Positions 22,631 to 32,706 of a stretch of 64,000 bases of DNA are shown here, one piece after another; positions within the stretch are counted from its first letter, which is position 1; every line of letters starts with the position of its first letter. Origin of the DNA: Epiperipatus broadwayi. Its lineage: Eukaryota > Onychophora > Udeonychophora > Euonychophora > Peripatidae. The notes beneath the pieces were generated by a model, which saw only the letters and a list, made by a program, of their open reading frames with translations, was not told the DNA's origin and searched no databases. The DNA is taken from assembly GCA_028023455.1 (NCBI GenBank), contig JAQFVV010012513.1, positions 875,001 to 939,000 of the forward strand, given 5' to 3'. The position numbers and the translations under genes are program-made.

Positions 22631-23038
22631 GTATAGTAAAAGAATTTGGGATAAATTTGATTATATATATACATATGTTTTAACCAGTTGGCTACATATA
22701 TGCACTAAAACTAATTAGATAGTTGCCAACATATTCCTTAGGTTTAAATGTAAAATTATTTAATTAATGGAGAAAATAGTATTTAATTTTCCACACACAA
22801 TTTTTTAATATTAATAATGGGTTTTTAACAACTAAATATTTAAATTCAAAGTGACAGTAAGAGAGTTCTCAAGCATTAAGTTTATTAAATAATAATATGA
22901 TTTTAATATGTAAATATTTTAATAAAAATAAAAAATGATTGTAGAAGGGAGAGAAAATCATAAAAGAATGTAAACAAGTTTTTTTTACTCTCTCTCTTCA
23001 GTAATTATAATTAACTAGTAGTTTTAATTTAAACTATG
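22631..23038. other. AT-rich spacer
   Basis: Nothing recognised. Confidence 0.5.
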
Positions 23039-23554
23039 AAAATGTAGTAAGCCAATAAACATCACATGACCACCACTTCTTATGCTTGCTTATAACTGTT
23101 TTAAAACAGGCAAAACTCACTATCCATATTGCTACACACAGCAAGCTAGAGTAATCAATGGATGCCATAAGGCTTGTGGATAAAATCCCCATCTAGTGCC
23201 TGCCCATCCCAAAATGTATGGGCACTGAACTCAGACCCATATGACTATATAAGGCATTGGGCTTGGATTGAAAACATTGAGGTGTTTTCAGTTTCACTCA
23301 TAGTTTTGTAGTTAAGTGGATATAAAAGGTGGTTGCTAGAGGGTTGCATTAGATACTAAGATCTAGGTGCAGTGCTCTCAGATCCCAGGCTACTCACTGA
23401 TGAAGGCCACAAGCCAGAACTAGTCTGGGGATATTGGATGAGTAGGCTCTAGATGGGGATTTTATGCACAAGCCTTCTGGAATCCATTGATTACTCTAGC
23501 TTGCTGGGTGTGGCAATACATATAGTGAGTTTGCCTGTTTTAAAATGTATTAAG
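23039..23554. mobile_element. Family A inverted composite with TSD
   Basis: Minus arm from about 23210 down to 23052 and plus arm from about 23211 to 23541. Flanks AAAATGTAGTAAG (23039-23051) and AAAATGTATTAAG (23542-23554) match in 12 of 13 nt, a probable TSD. The minus arm begins with GGGATGGGCAGGCACTAG, within about 10 nt of the point just downstream of the ribozyme cleavage site in the unit. Confidence 0.75.
23391..23430 (+). ncRNA. Hammerhead, family A, single-base core deletion
   Basis: CTACTCA, CTGATGA (23397-23403), helix II AGGC/GCCA around CACAA, then GAA in place of GAAA, CTAGTC and TGGGGA. The loss of one A in the conserved GAAA should abolish or weaken cleavage; everything else is kept. 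Confidence 0.72.
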
Positions 23555-25294
23555 AGAAAAATATAACTTTCTCCATTTTTGTAAATTATTTAATAGACAT
23601 TAATTGTAACCTTAAAAGAAAGGTAAAGTTTTATTTTTAATATTATTTTTAAAAAGAAAAAAAAGATGTTAATTCTTTGGTAAATTTACTTTTGTTTTTT
23701 TTTCTTTTCTTTTTATCTCTCATCAATGCAAAAAATTTAATTAATGAAATTAACAGATTACCTTATTTTCCTTTAGCAAGAAAAAAAATTAATTAGAAAA
23801 TAAAAATGTTAAGAATTTTATGATGTTAATTTAAGTTCTTGACTTGTTTTTCAATATCTTTGATTAAGGAGAAAAGTATCTAAATAATTGTATTTATAAA
23901 AATGTATCTAATTGGTTGTTATAAAAATTATCATGTAAGACGTTGATTGTGATTGAGTTGTAGTCAAAATAATTCTAGAAAAAAATAATGAAGAAATGAA
24001 TAAGTGAAAAGACCCAAGTGTCTGGTAAGAAGTAGATGGGTTCTGAACTTAGCTGCTGAAAAATAGCAGGTAAGTCTTAATTCAGCTGCTGAAAAGACAG
24101 AAGAAATTATACCTAACTTAGCTGTTGAAGGAGAGCAGTCAAGTCTTAATCCAGCTAATAAAGAAGTAGAAGTGTTAACCAAGCTATTGCATAAAATAGC
24201 AGAACTTGTACATTGAAAACCATGTGCTAAATTCAGTTAAAATCTATATATCATCTTTCTCCATGAATCCTACCTTCACTGGAATAAAATTTAGAAAGGA
24301 ATCACCCCCTTAAAATGCTCTGCAACTTAGACTTCAACCAAGTACATGAATATTGATCTGTGTTAATTTTACCTGTAAAATCTATTAAAAGAAAATGGAT
24401 AAAATTTTGCCATTGTTAATCTTAAAATAAAATACTGCACAGCAGACCAAGAGCAAATTAATCATGTTTATGTGCAGAAGCCTTCAAGAAGAAAAGACAA
24501 CTGGAAAAAATTGAAATTATAATCAGGAAGAACTCCACAAAATGAATCAAACCATGTTTAAAGGTATTTTTTGTGTACCCACTGTATTTTTATTAAAGAA
24601 AATAAAGATTTTTTAATGTAAAAGTAATTAATTTTTTGTTGTAAGAATTGATAAGTTTAAATGTTTTCATTAAGTTAATGTTTTCAAAATGTGAAATATA
24701 TATCTAATCCATTCAACTTTCTCTTAAAAATTATGAATTGTTTTTTTTAGAAAATTTAACGTTTTTTTAAACATATTTTTTGTGTATGAAACATTTTTTC
24801 ATTCTAAAAACTTAACAAAAGATTAATTAAGCTAAATTAAAGATTGCTATCTATGATTTTGAAAATGTTGTTTTTCCAACTCTTGGTTATTTTAAAGAAA
24901 TATTTAATTAAAGGTTAATTTATGAATAAAAATCAACTGATTGATTATAATTTTTATGGAAAACTATATTTTTGATGAAATAAATGTTTATAATTTCATA
25001 CTGTCATGTCATTATTTGTTTATTCTTAATCAATTAGTTATTAAATAATTATATTAAAAATATTTTTTGCCTTAATTTCTTTATTCTATCCAATTCCTCT
25101 TTATTTAATTGCAGTGTGTGTGACTTTATTTGGAATACAGTTTACTTATTGTTCTAGGATTTTTTTTAAATGATCCCAATGAAACTATTTAATTATAATA
25201 AGGTAAACCTAGGAATTATTTGAAGAGATTTATAATAAGCTGCCTTATTTATTTATTTATCTTTTTCTCACCATAATAATTTATAGACTTATTG
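23555..25294. other. Non-coding spacer
   Basis: About 24040-24180 has four loose repeats of an AGCTGCTGAA-type motif (CAGCTGCTGAAAA and similar). The 72-codon minus-strand frame across it is a shadow. Otherwise nothing seen. Confidence 0.45.
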
Positions 25295-25850
25295 CTTCCT
25301 GAGCTAGATTTGTGCATAACAGTGATTTGGAGTAGAGGTTTATGTTTAAGATTCTGGACATCCAGATGATGATGATCCTAGTTGGTGCAAAAGGGATATC
25401 CTTTAAAGTTCATGTACTCCATTCCATTTTATTTATTATTTCTTTAGAAATTTAGTTTATGGTTGAACTGTTACAAGTGGCCAGAGCATTGATAATGGTC
25501 AGGATATTTTTTAGTATCTCATCATTATTTGACTTGTTGTTGTAGTTTCATAGAATATCACCTAAGAATGTGCATCCAGATAAGTATTGTTCATATTCTG
25601 CCCTACTTTTGGCAGTGGCTAAATAATTAGTCTGATCTGCAGTGGACCATTTTTAAATCCAGTTACAAGTTTGGCTGTTGATTTATTTTTATTATTGATC
25701 ATTAATGATGATGAATGATTATTCTTCTTGTGTGATGCTGGTGAACTTATAGTTAGTTTTCTTCTGATCTCTTATGCTCATTCCTTTTATATTTAATTTT
25801 ATATTTTATTTCAGGATTATGATGGTTTCCCATCTCTTCTTAATTTAGCC
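25295..25850. repeat. Dispersed repeat F, copy 1
   Basis: Matches 39285-39950 in the same orientation: GAGCTAGATTT, GGACATCCAGATGATGA, TGGTGCAAAAGGGATA, AAGTGGCC.GAGCATTGAT. Decayed, with no coding capacity that I recognise. Confidence 0.65.
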
Positions 25851-25954
25851 CTAATATGATTTACTGTTACAAATGGCTGCCCATTTGTGGGACATTGTAA
25901 CTTCAGATTCTCCTTTATTAACCTCCTATTTTTCATTCTTTTACAATATATTGC

Positions 25955-26180
25955 AATGGGATGTATATACACTGTTACATTTACATTTTTTGTGTAGATA
26001 TCTAATAATGGGTTAAGTGCACAGACATTTAAAATGCACAAATAATGAGTTATTAATTTATTAATAAGTTTCATTTAAATATTGAAAATAAAATAAGCTA
26101 AAAGAATTTATAGAATCAAAGCAAAGATTCTAATCTTAAAATAAAATAATAATAAGAACCTTTTAATCTTAAAAATATTA
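25955..26180. repeat. Repeat G, copy 1 (left of the Penelope pair)
   Basis: Direct copy at 34630-34850. Shared blocks include AAATGCACAAATAATGAGTT, ATTAATTTATTAATAAGTTT and AGAATCAAAGCAAAGA. Confidence 0.8.
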
Positions 26181-26563
26181 GTCACAATTTAAAATGATAT
26201 ATAGATCTGACTCCAGATTAGTAATTATACATTTTAATATCCACCATTATTTATTATCTATAGTCACAAATATACCGTTTTTTTCTACTTTATGAGAAAC
26301 TATAGTAAGGTTGTGTAATCAGTTATTGCTAGGTGTTAGTGTATTTAAGTCTCCATTAATCATAGAAATCTATCTTGGATTGCTATGATAAAACCAGACA
26401 ACAATCATTTGAAACTAGTACTGATATACTGAAATCAAGTGACATGTAATAACAATTGTGCTTATCTAAACCACATTAACTGAAAAGTAAAACCATTTTT
26501 AGCTTAATATTCCAGATAATGCTAGAGTAGTAATTTAGACATGGATAATATATATATTTGTAC
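26181..26563. other. AT-rich spacer
   Basis: Nothing recognised. Confidence 0.5.
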
Positions 26564-26738
26564 TTACATATTATATATATATAATATACAAATCAATATA
26601 TATATCAAAATACAGTATAATTTATATAAATTATATTCTTTTAGAAGTACTTTCGACTATACACTTTGTAGTCTTTATCAACTATATAACGTTGAATAAT
26701 CAAAACGAGACAACCTTTAACAATACCCATAGTTCAAT

Positions 26739-29103
26739 TCAGATTTCCCACAATTCTGTTATCTTAACATTTGATGACTGGCGATTCATTAACATTTGAC
26801 GATTTCTTGAAATCAACATAGTCTCTTTTATTTTACGTTTATTATGACAACGTTCAATTTGAATAATTTTCATATTTTTATAATCAAATTTAAATCCATA
26901 TTGACAAGATTTATTATGATCAAATATAACAGATGATGAAGGTTTATTTACATCTGTTCCATATTGATTCTCTTTTTGAATTCTATTATATAAAAGCATA
27001 TGTTCTTTTATTCTCTTCTCAAATGTACACTTAGATTCACCAATGTATTGTACGCCGCATCCACATATCAATCTATATATAATAGAATTTTGATTAAACT
27101 TTGAATTTTGAATTTTAGAATTATTAAGCAATCTATTTATGTTATTTGTAGAGAAAAAAGCAATATGACACAAACCATTATAAATTTTCCTAATAAACTT
27201 GACCTGCTCATCTGATATAAATGGCATTGAAATCCATTTCATTTTGATATTTTTATTTTTAATTTTATTATAGTGTTGATTTCTTTTAAATCCTTTAATA
27301 ATATTAGCAATAGCATTTTTATAATAACCAATTTTCAACAAGTCATTAACAAATAAATGTACATTTTTAATTTTATCACTAGAATATTTGCATAATTTTT
27401 CATTTCGAAATAAGAATGATTTCAATCCAGACAGCTTATGACACATAGGTACATGTGATTCATATGGAATAAAACCTCTAGTTTCAATTGGTTTAATTAA
27501 CATAAGATAATCCAAACTGTAATCATTAAGAGTAACTTGAATATCCAAGAATTTTATGGAATTGTATTTCTCTTTAGTTATAACCCATTTTATATCCTTA
27601 ATCTCATTTAATTCATTAAATAAATTGATTATTAATTCTTGTTTTCCACAAATAAAAACATCATCCACATATCTATGATATACTTTAATTTCTTGATATT
27701 TCAATTGTTTTAAAATTTTACTTTCATATGTTGATATAACAAAATTACAAATTTGAGCAACAGCAGGAAGACCCATTAGCCAACCAAAATTCATTTTATA
27801 ATATTCATTATTAAAATTAACATAAATATTTTTATCAATAAACTGCAATACTTTTATAATAAAATTTATAATATCAGACTTTACATTTTTTTAAACAAGA
27901 GCATTATAAATAATATTAATTGACTCTATTCTATCTATTGATCCATACATTTCATTTATATCAAAAGTACAAATTGTGTCATGTAAATCTATATTTATAT
28001 TCTTAATTTTATCTACAAAATCAAACGATGATGAAATAGTATATTCTCCAAAACCTAAAATATCTTGAAGTAATAATTCAATATATCTACATGTTTGATA
28101 ATAATATGCACCACCAAAATCAACCATCAATCTCAATGGATAATTTTCTTTATGTAGCTTTATATTCGAAAATATCCTAGGGCAAATAGCAGATGATGGA
28201 TATAAGTTATAATATGTATGACTATCAATAGCTTTATTCTTAGCTTTTTTTAAAATTTCATTTATAAATTTCATGCGAGATGTATCAATATTTATTATTT
28301 CACTATTTTGAAATTTAAGCTTTTTCATTTGATCCATAACTTTTTCATTATATTTCGCTCTTGTAAACAAACACATACGAAGGCCCTTGTCCTCCTTTAA
28401 ACACACTAAGTCATTATTTAATAGGAAACTTTTAAATTTATTAATTTGACTTAACCATTTATCATTCCTATTATATTTAAAGTTTTTATTTTTAACTTCT
28501 TTAACAATGTTATTACAAATATTCGCATCACACTTAATCACACTAAATGAATGTTCTATTGCAGAATTCAATTCAAGATTACAATCTTTCCATCCACCAC
28601 CAACATATTTTGATCCAAAATTTAAAATATATTTTTGACTGAAATCCAAATTTATACCAGACAAGTTCACATAATTTTGATCATTCATTTTATCCGGAAA
28701 ATTTTTATGAAACAAATGTTCAATTTTCTTGTTAAATTTATCAACATTTTTTAAATAAAATTTATCAAAAATTTTTTGACAAAAACACTTATAGTTAAAC
28801 CAATCATCACAATTTTTTCATCCAAATAAAATGATTTAAAGCCGTTAAATATTTCCGTTGACGAAATAGCAAACATTTGCATTGCTTAATTATATTCTTT
28901 AAAATAATTTCCTTTATATCGTTAGTAATTTTATCTGATAATTTGCAAGATTTGTTTATTTTTACTAAACAGCAATTCGGGAAAACTTCTAAATCACGAC
29001 AGGCATTTAAAAAGTTTAATCTACATTTTAACGTAATAATCTTTAACGTTACCTTCCGCCATTCTTTTAAAATCCACGTTTTACTTAGAATCTTTAAATC
29101 CAT
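26739..29103 (-). pseudogene. Penelope-like RT/GIY-YIG ORF, broken copy
   Basis: Same protein as 30186-32546, read on the minus strand. It is disrupted twice. One extra T in the run near 28816 shifts the frame after residue about 96 (WMKK). A TCA codon changed to TAA near 27892 stops the frame before the catalytic core. Otherwise it is near-identical, with a one-codon length difference (an extra Tyr near residue 297) and a few substitutions. It keeps Arg in PLRLMVD where the intact copy has Gly, but has Leu where the intact copy has Pro in GWPMGLP. So the copies do not derive from each other by simple decay of one, and neither need be fully active. Confidence 0.85.
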
Positions 29104-29162
29104 TATATATGTAATAAATAAAGTTTGATATCTGTATTCGTTTCACAATATATGTAATATAC

Positions 29163-29793
29163 AAATCAATATATATATCAAAATACAGTACAATTTATAT
29201 AAATTATATTCTTTTAGAAGTACTTTCGACTATACACTTTGTAGTCTTTATCAACTATATAACGTTGAATAATCAAAACGAGACAACCCTTAACAATACC
29301 CATAGTTCAATTCAGATTTCCCACAATTCTGTTATCTTAACATTTGATGACTGGCGATTCATTAACATTTGACGATTTCTTGAAATCAACATAGCCTCTT
29401 TTATTTTACGTTTATTATGACAACGTTCAATTTGAATAATTTTCATATTTTTATAATCAAATTTAAATCCATATTGACAAGATTTATTATGATCAAATAT
29501 AACAGATGATGAAGGTTTATTTACATCTGTTCCATATTGATTCTCTTTTTGAATTCTATTATATAAAAGCATATGTTCTTTTATTCTCTTCTCAAATGTA
29601 CACTTAGATTCACCAATGTATTGTACGCCCAATCCACATATCAATCTATATATAATAGAATTTTGATTAAACTTTGAATTTTGAATTTTAGAATTATTAA
29701 GCAATCTATTTATGTTATTTGTAGAGAAAAAGCAATATGACACAAACCATTATAAATTTTCCTAATAAACTTGACCTGCTCATCTGATATAAT
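29163..29793 (-). pseudogene. Truncated Penelope 3' end (pseudo-LTR of the minus copy)
   Basis: Corresponds to the last about 630 nt of the element, from codons for ISDEQVKFIRK onward. One A is missing in the run near 29727, shifting the frame before the FFSTNNINRLLNN stretch, and the CGCG motif before YIG reads CGLG. It sits directly upstream (in the minus direction) of the minus-strand ORF, as a pseudo-LTR should. Confidence 0.8.
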
Positions 29794-30137
29794 TGGTCAT
29801 AATAAATCTTGTCAATATGGATTTAAATTTGATTATAAAAATATGAAAATTATTCAAATTGAACGTTGTCATAATAAACGTAAAATAAAAGAGGCTATGT
29901 TGATTTCAAGAAATCGTCAAATGTTAATGAATCGCCAGTCATCAAATGTTAAGATAACAGAATTGTGGGAAATCTGAATTGAACTATGGGTATTGTTAAG
30001 GGTTGTCTCGTTTTGATTATTCAACGTTATATAGTTGATAAAGACTACAAAGTGTATAGTCGAAAGTACTTCTAAAAGAATATAATTTATATAAATTGTA
30101 CTGTATTTTGATATATATATTGATTTGTATATTACAT
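29794..30137 (+). pseudogene. Truncated Penelope 3' end (pseudo-LTR of the plus copy)
   Basis: Matches about 32366-32700, from HNKSCQYGFKF to the 3' end. It abuts the oppositely oriented truncated copy at 29793/29794, the inversion point of the locus. Confidence 0.8.
30030..30105 (+). ncRNA. Hammerhead-like remnant in Penelope pseudo-LTR
   Basis: TTGATAAA (from 30035) precedes a hairpin GACT/AGTC (30043-30046 with 30058-30061), then GAAA (30062-30065) and a second hairpin AGTAC/GTACT (30065-30069 with 30098-30102). The order box, helix II, GAAA, helix III is that of a hammerhead. The box deviates from CTGANGA (U and A at C3 and G8, which could still pair), has an extra A, and G follows the last U instead of A/C/U. 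The same segment occurs near 32608-32675 and on the minus strand near 26640-26710 and 29205-29275. A diverged relative at 44.74 kb keeps the GACT/AGTC stem. Confidence 0.35.
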
Positions 30138-30185
30138 ATATTGTGAAACGAATACAGATATCAAACTTTATTTATTACATATATA
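30138..30185 (+). promoter_or_regulatory. Penelope 5' leader
   Basis: Short leader between the pseudo-LTR and the ATG, with GTGAAACGAATACAGATATC. It is mirrored upstream of the minus copy (about 29104-29152), and a lone copy lies at 34578-34625. No core promoter motif can be named with confidence. Confidence 0.5.
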
Positions 30186-32546
30186 ATGGATTTAAAGATT
30201 CTAAGTAAAACATGGATTTTAAAAGAATGGCGGAAGGTAACGTTAAAGATTATTACGTTAAAATGTAGATTAAACTTTTTAAATGCCTGTCGTGATTTAG
30301 AAGTTTTCCCGAATTGCTGTTTAGTAAAAATAAACAAATCTTGCAAATTATCAGATAAAATTACTAACGATATAAAGGAAATTATTTTAAATAATATAAT
30401 TAAGCAATGCAAATGTTTGCTATTTCGTCAACGGAAATATTTAACGGCTTTAAATCATTTTATTTGGATGAAAAATTGTGATGATTGGTTTAACTATAAG
30501 TGTTTTTGTCAAAAAAATTTTGATAAATTTTATTTAAAAAATGTTGATAAATTTAACAAGAAAATTGAACATTTGTTTCATAAAAATTTTCCGGATAAAA
30601 TGAATGATCAAAATTATGTGAACTTGTCTGGTATAAATTTGGATTTCAATCAAAAATATATTTTAAATTTTGGATCGAAATATGTTGGTGGTAGATGGAA
30701 AGATTGTAATCTTGAATTGAATTCTGCAATAGAACATTCATTTAGTGTGATTAAGTGTGATGCGAATATTTGTAATAACATTGTTAAAGAAGTTAAAAAT
30801 AAAAACTTTAAATATAATAGGAATGATAAATGGTTAAGTCAAATTAATAAATTTAAAAGTTTCCTATTAAATAATGACTTAGTGTGTTTAAAGGAGGACA
30901 AGGGCCTTCGTATGTGTTTGTTTGCAAGAGCGAAATATAATGAAAAAGTTATGGATCAAATGAAAAAGCTTAAATTTCAAAATAGTGAAATAATAAATAT
31001 TGATACATCTCGCATGAAATTTATAAATGAAATTTTAAAAAAAGCTAAGAATAAAGCTATTGATAGTCATACATATAACTTATATCCATCATCTGCTATT
31101 TGCCCTAGGATATTTTCGAATATAAAGCTACATAAAGAAAATTATCCATTGGGATTGATGGTTGATTTTGGTGATGCATATTATTATCAAACATGTAGAT
31201 ATATTGAACTATTACTTCAAGATATTTTAGGTTTTGGAGAATATACTGTTTCATCATCATTTGATTTTGTAGATAAAATTAAGAATATAAATATAGATTT
31301 ACATGACCCAATTTGTACTTTTGATATAAATGAAATGTATGGATCAATAGATAGAATAGAGTCAATTAATATTATTTATAATGCTCTTGTTTCAAAAAAT
31401 GTAAAGTCTTTTATTATAAATTTTATTATAAAAGTATTGCAGTTTATTGATAAAAATATTTATGTTAATTTTAATAATGAATATTATAAAATGAATTTTG
31501 GTTGGCCAATGGGTCTTCCTGCTGTTGCTCAAATTTGTAATTTTGTTATATCAACATATGAAAGTAAAATTTTAAAACAATTGAAATATCAAGAAATTAA
31601 AGTATATCATAGATATGTGGATGATGTTTTTATTTGTGGAAAACAAGAATTAATAATCAATTTATTTAATGAATTAAATGAGATTAAGGATATAAAATGG
31701 GTTATAACTAAAGAGAAATACAATTCCATAAAATTCTTAGATATTCAAGTTACTCTTAATGATTACAGTTTGGATTATCTTATGTTAATTAAACCAATTG
31801 AAACTAGAGGTTTTATTCCATATGAATCACATGTACCTATGTGTCATAAGCTGTCTGGATTGAAATCATTCTTATTTCGAAATGAAAAATTATGCAAATA
31901 TTCTAGTGATAAAATTAAAAATGTACATTTATTTGTTAATGACTTGTTGAAAATTGGTTATTATAAAAATGCTATTGCTAATATTATTAAAGGATTTAAA
32001 AGAAATCAACACTATAATAAAATTAAAAATAAAAATATCAAAATGAAATGGATTTCAATGCCATTTATATCAGATGAGCAGGTCAAGTTTATTAGGAAAA
32101 TTTATAATGGTTTGTGTCATATTGCTTTTTTCTCTACAAATAACATAAATAGATTGCTTAATAATTCTAAAATTCAAAATTCAAAGTTTAATCAAAATTC
32201 TATTATATATAGATTGATATGTGGATGCGGCGTACAATACATTGGTGAATCTAAGTGTACATTTGAGAAGAGAATAAAAGAACATATGCTTTTATATAAT
32301 AGAATTCAAAAAGAGAATCAATATGGAACAGATGTAAATAAACCTTCATCATCTGTTCTATTTGATCATAATAAATCTTGTCAATATGGATTTAAATTTG
32401 ATTATAAAAATATGAAAATTATTCAAATTGAACGTTGTCATAATAAACGTAAAATAAAAGAGGCTATGTTGATTTCAAGAAATCGTCAAATGTTAATGAA
32501 TCGCCAGTCATCAAATGTTAAGATAACAGAATTGTGGGAAATCTGA
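30186..32546 (+). CDS. Penelope-like element reverse transcriptase with C-terminal GIY-YIG endonuclease
   Basis: Intact 786-codon ORF from ATG 30186 to TGA 32546. Domain order seen: a basic N-terminal region; the DKG motif of Penelope-type RTs (residues 238-240); fingers motif KLHKENYP with downstream PLGLMVDFG (314-329); RT motif A CTFDINEMYGSI (377-388, Asp380 catalytic); motif B GWPMGLP (439-445); motif C YVDD (477-480); and IKFLDIQV (515-522). The C-terminal endonuclease has the GIY-YIG pattern: LICGCGVQYIGES (678-689), catalytic-type Arg696, His700 and a late Glu759 in KRKIKEAMLI. This matches the canonical Penelope layout (RT then GIY-YIG) expected to nick target DNA and copy its own RNA in the nucleus. 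Gly at residue 323 (PLG) replaces an Arg kept in the broken copy, so activity is uncertain. The codons are as AT-rich as their surroundings. High confidence in family, moderate in activity. Confidence 0.93.
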   Translation: MDLKILSKTWILKEWRKVTLKIITLKCRLNFLNACRDLEVFPNCCLVKINKSCKLSDKITNDIKEIILNNIIKQCKCLLFRQRKYLTALNHFIWMKNCDDWFNYKCFCQKNFDKFYLKNVDKFNKKIEHLFHKNFPDKMNDQNYVNLSGINLDFNQKYILNFGSKYVGGRWKDCNLELNSAIEHSFSVIKCDANICNNIVKEVKNKNFKYNRNDKWLSQINKFKSFLLNNDLVCLKEDKGLRMCLFARAKYNEKVMDQMKKLKFQNSEIINIDTSRMKFINEILKKAKNKAIDSHTYNLYPSSAICPRIFSNIKLHKENYPLGLMVDFGDAYYYQTCRYIELLLQDILGFGEYTVSSSFDFVDKIKNINIDLHDPICTFDINEMYGSIDRIESINIIYNALVSKNVKSFIINFIIKVLQFIDKNIYVNFNNEYYKMNFGWPMGLPAVAQICNFVISTYESKILKQLKYQEIKVYHRYVDDVFICGKQELIINLFNELNEIKDIKWVITKEKYNSIKFLDIQVTLNDYSLDYLMLIKPIETRGFIPYESHVPMCHKLSGLKSFLFRNEKLCKYSSDKIKNVHLFVNDLLKIGYYKNAIANIIKGFKRNQHYNKIKNKNIKMKWISMPFISDEQVKFIRKIYNGLCHIAFFSTNNINRLLNNSKIQNSKFNQNSIIYRLICGCGVQYIGESKCTFEKRIKEHMLLYNRIQKENQYGTDVNKPSSSVLFDHNKSCQYGFKFDYKNMKIIQIERCHNKRKIKEAMLISRNRQMLMNRQSSNVKITELWEI

Positions 32547-32706
32547 ATTGAACTATGGGTATTGTTAAGGGTTGTCTCGTTTTGATTATTCAACGTTATA
32601 TAGTTGATAAAGACTACAAAGTGTATAGTCGAAAGTACTTCTAAAAGAATATAATTTATATAAATTGTACTGTATTTTATATATATTGATTTGTATATTA
32701 CATATT

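Larger units (their letters stand above)
26564..32706. mobile_element. Head-to-head pair of Penelope-like retroelements
   Basis: Four blocks: a minus-strand full-length copy (3' end at 26573, ORF start at 29103); a 5'-truncated minus-strand 3' end (29163-29793); a 5'-truncated plus-strand 3' end (29794-30137); and a plus-strand full-length copy (ORF 30186-32546, 3' end near 32697). The truncated pieces upstream of each ORF are the pseudo-LTRs typical of Penelope-like elements. The two halves are almost identical, so the locus is an inverted repeat with arms of nearly 3 kb around an asymmetric centre of about 330 bp (about 29480-29815). TTACATATT occurs at both outer edges (26564-26572 and 32698-32706), a possible TSD in AT-rich sequence. 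Confidence 0.85.
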
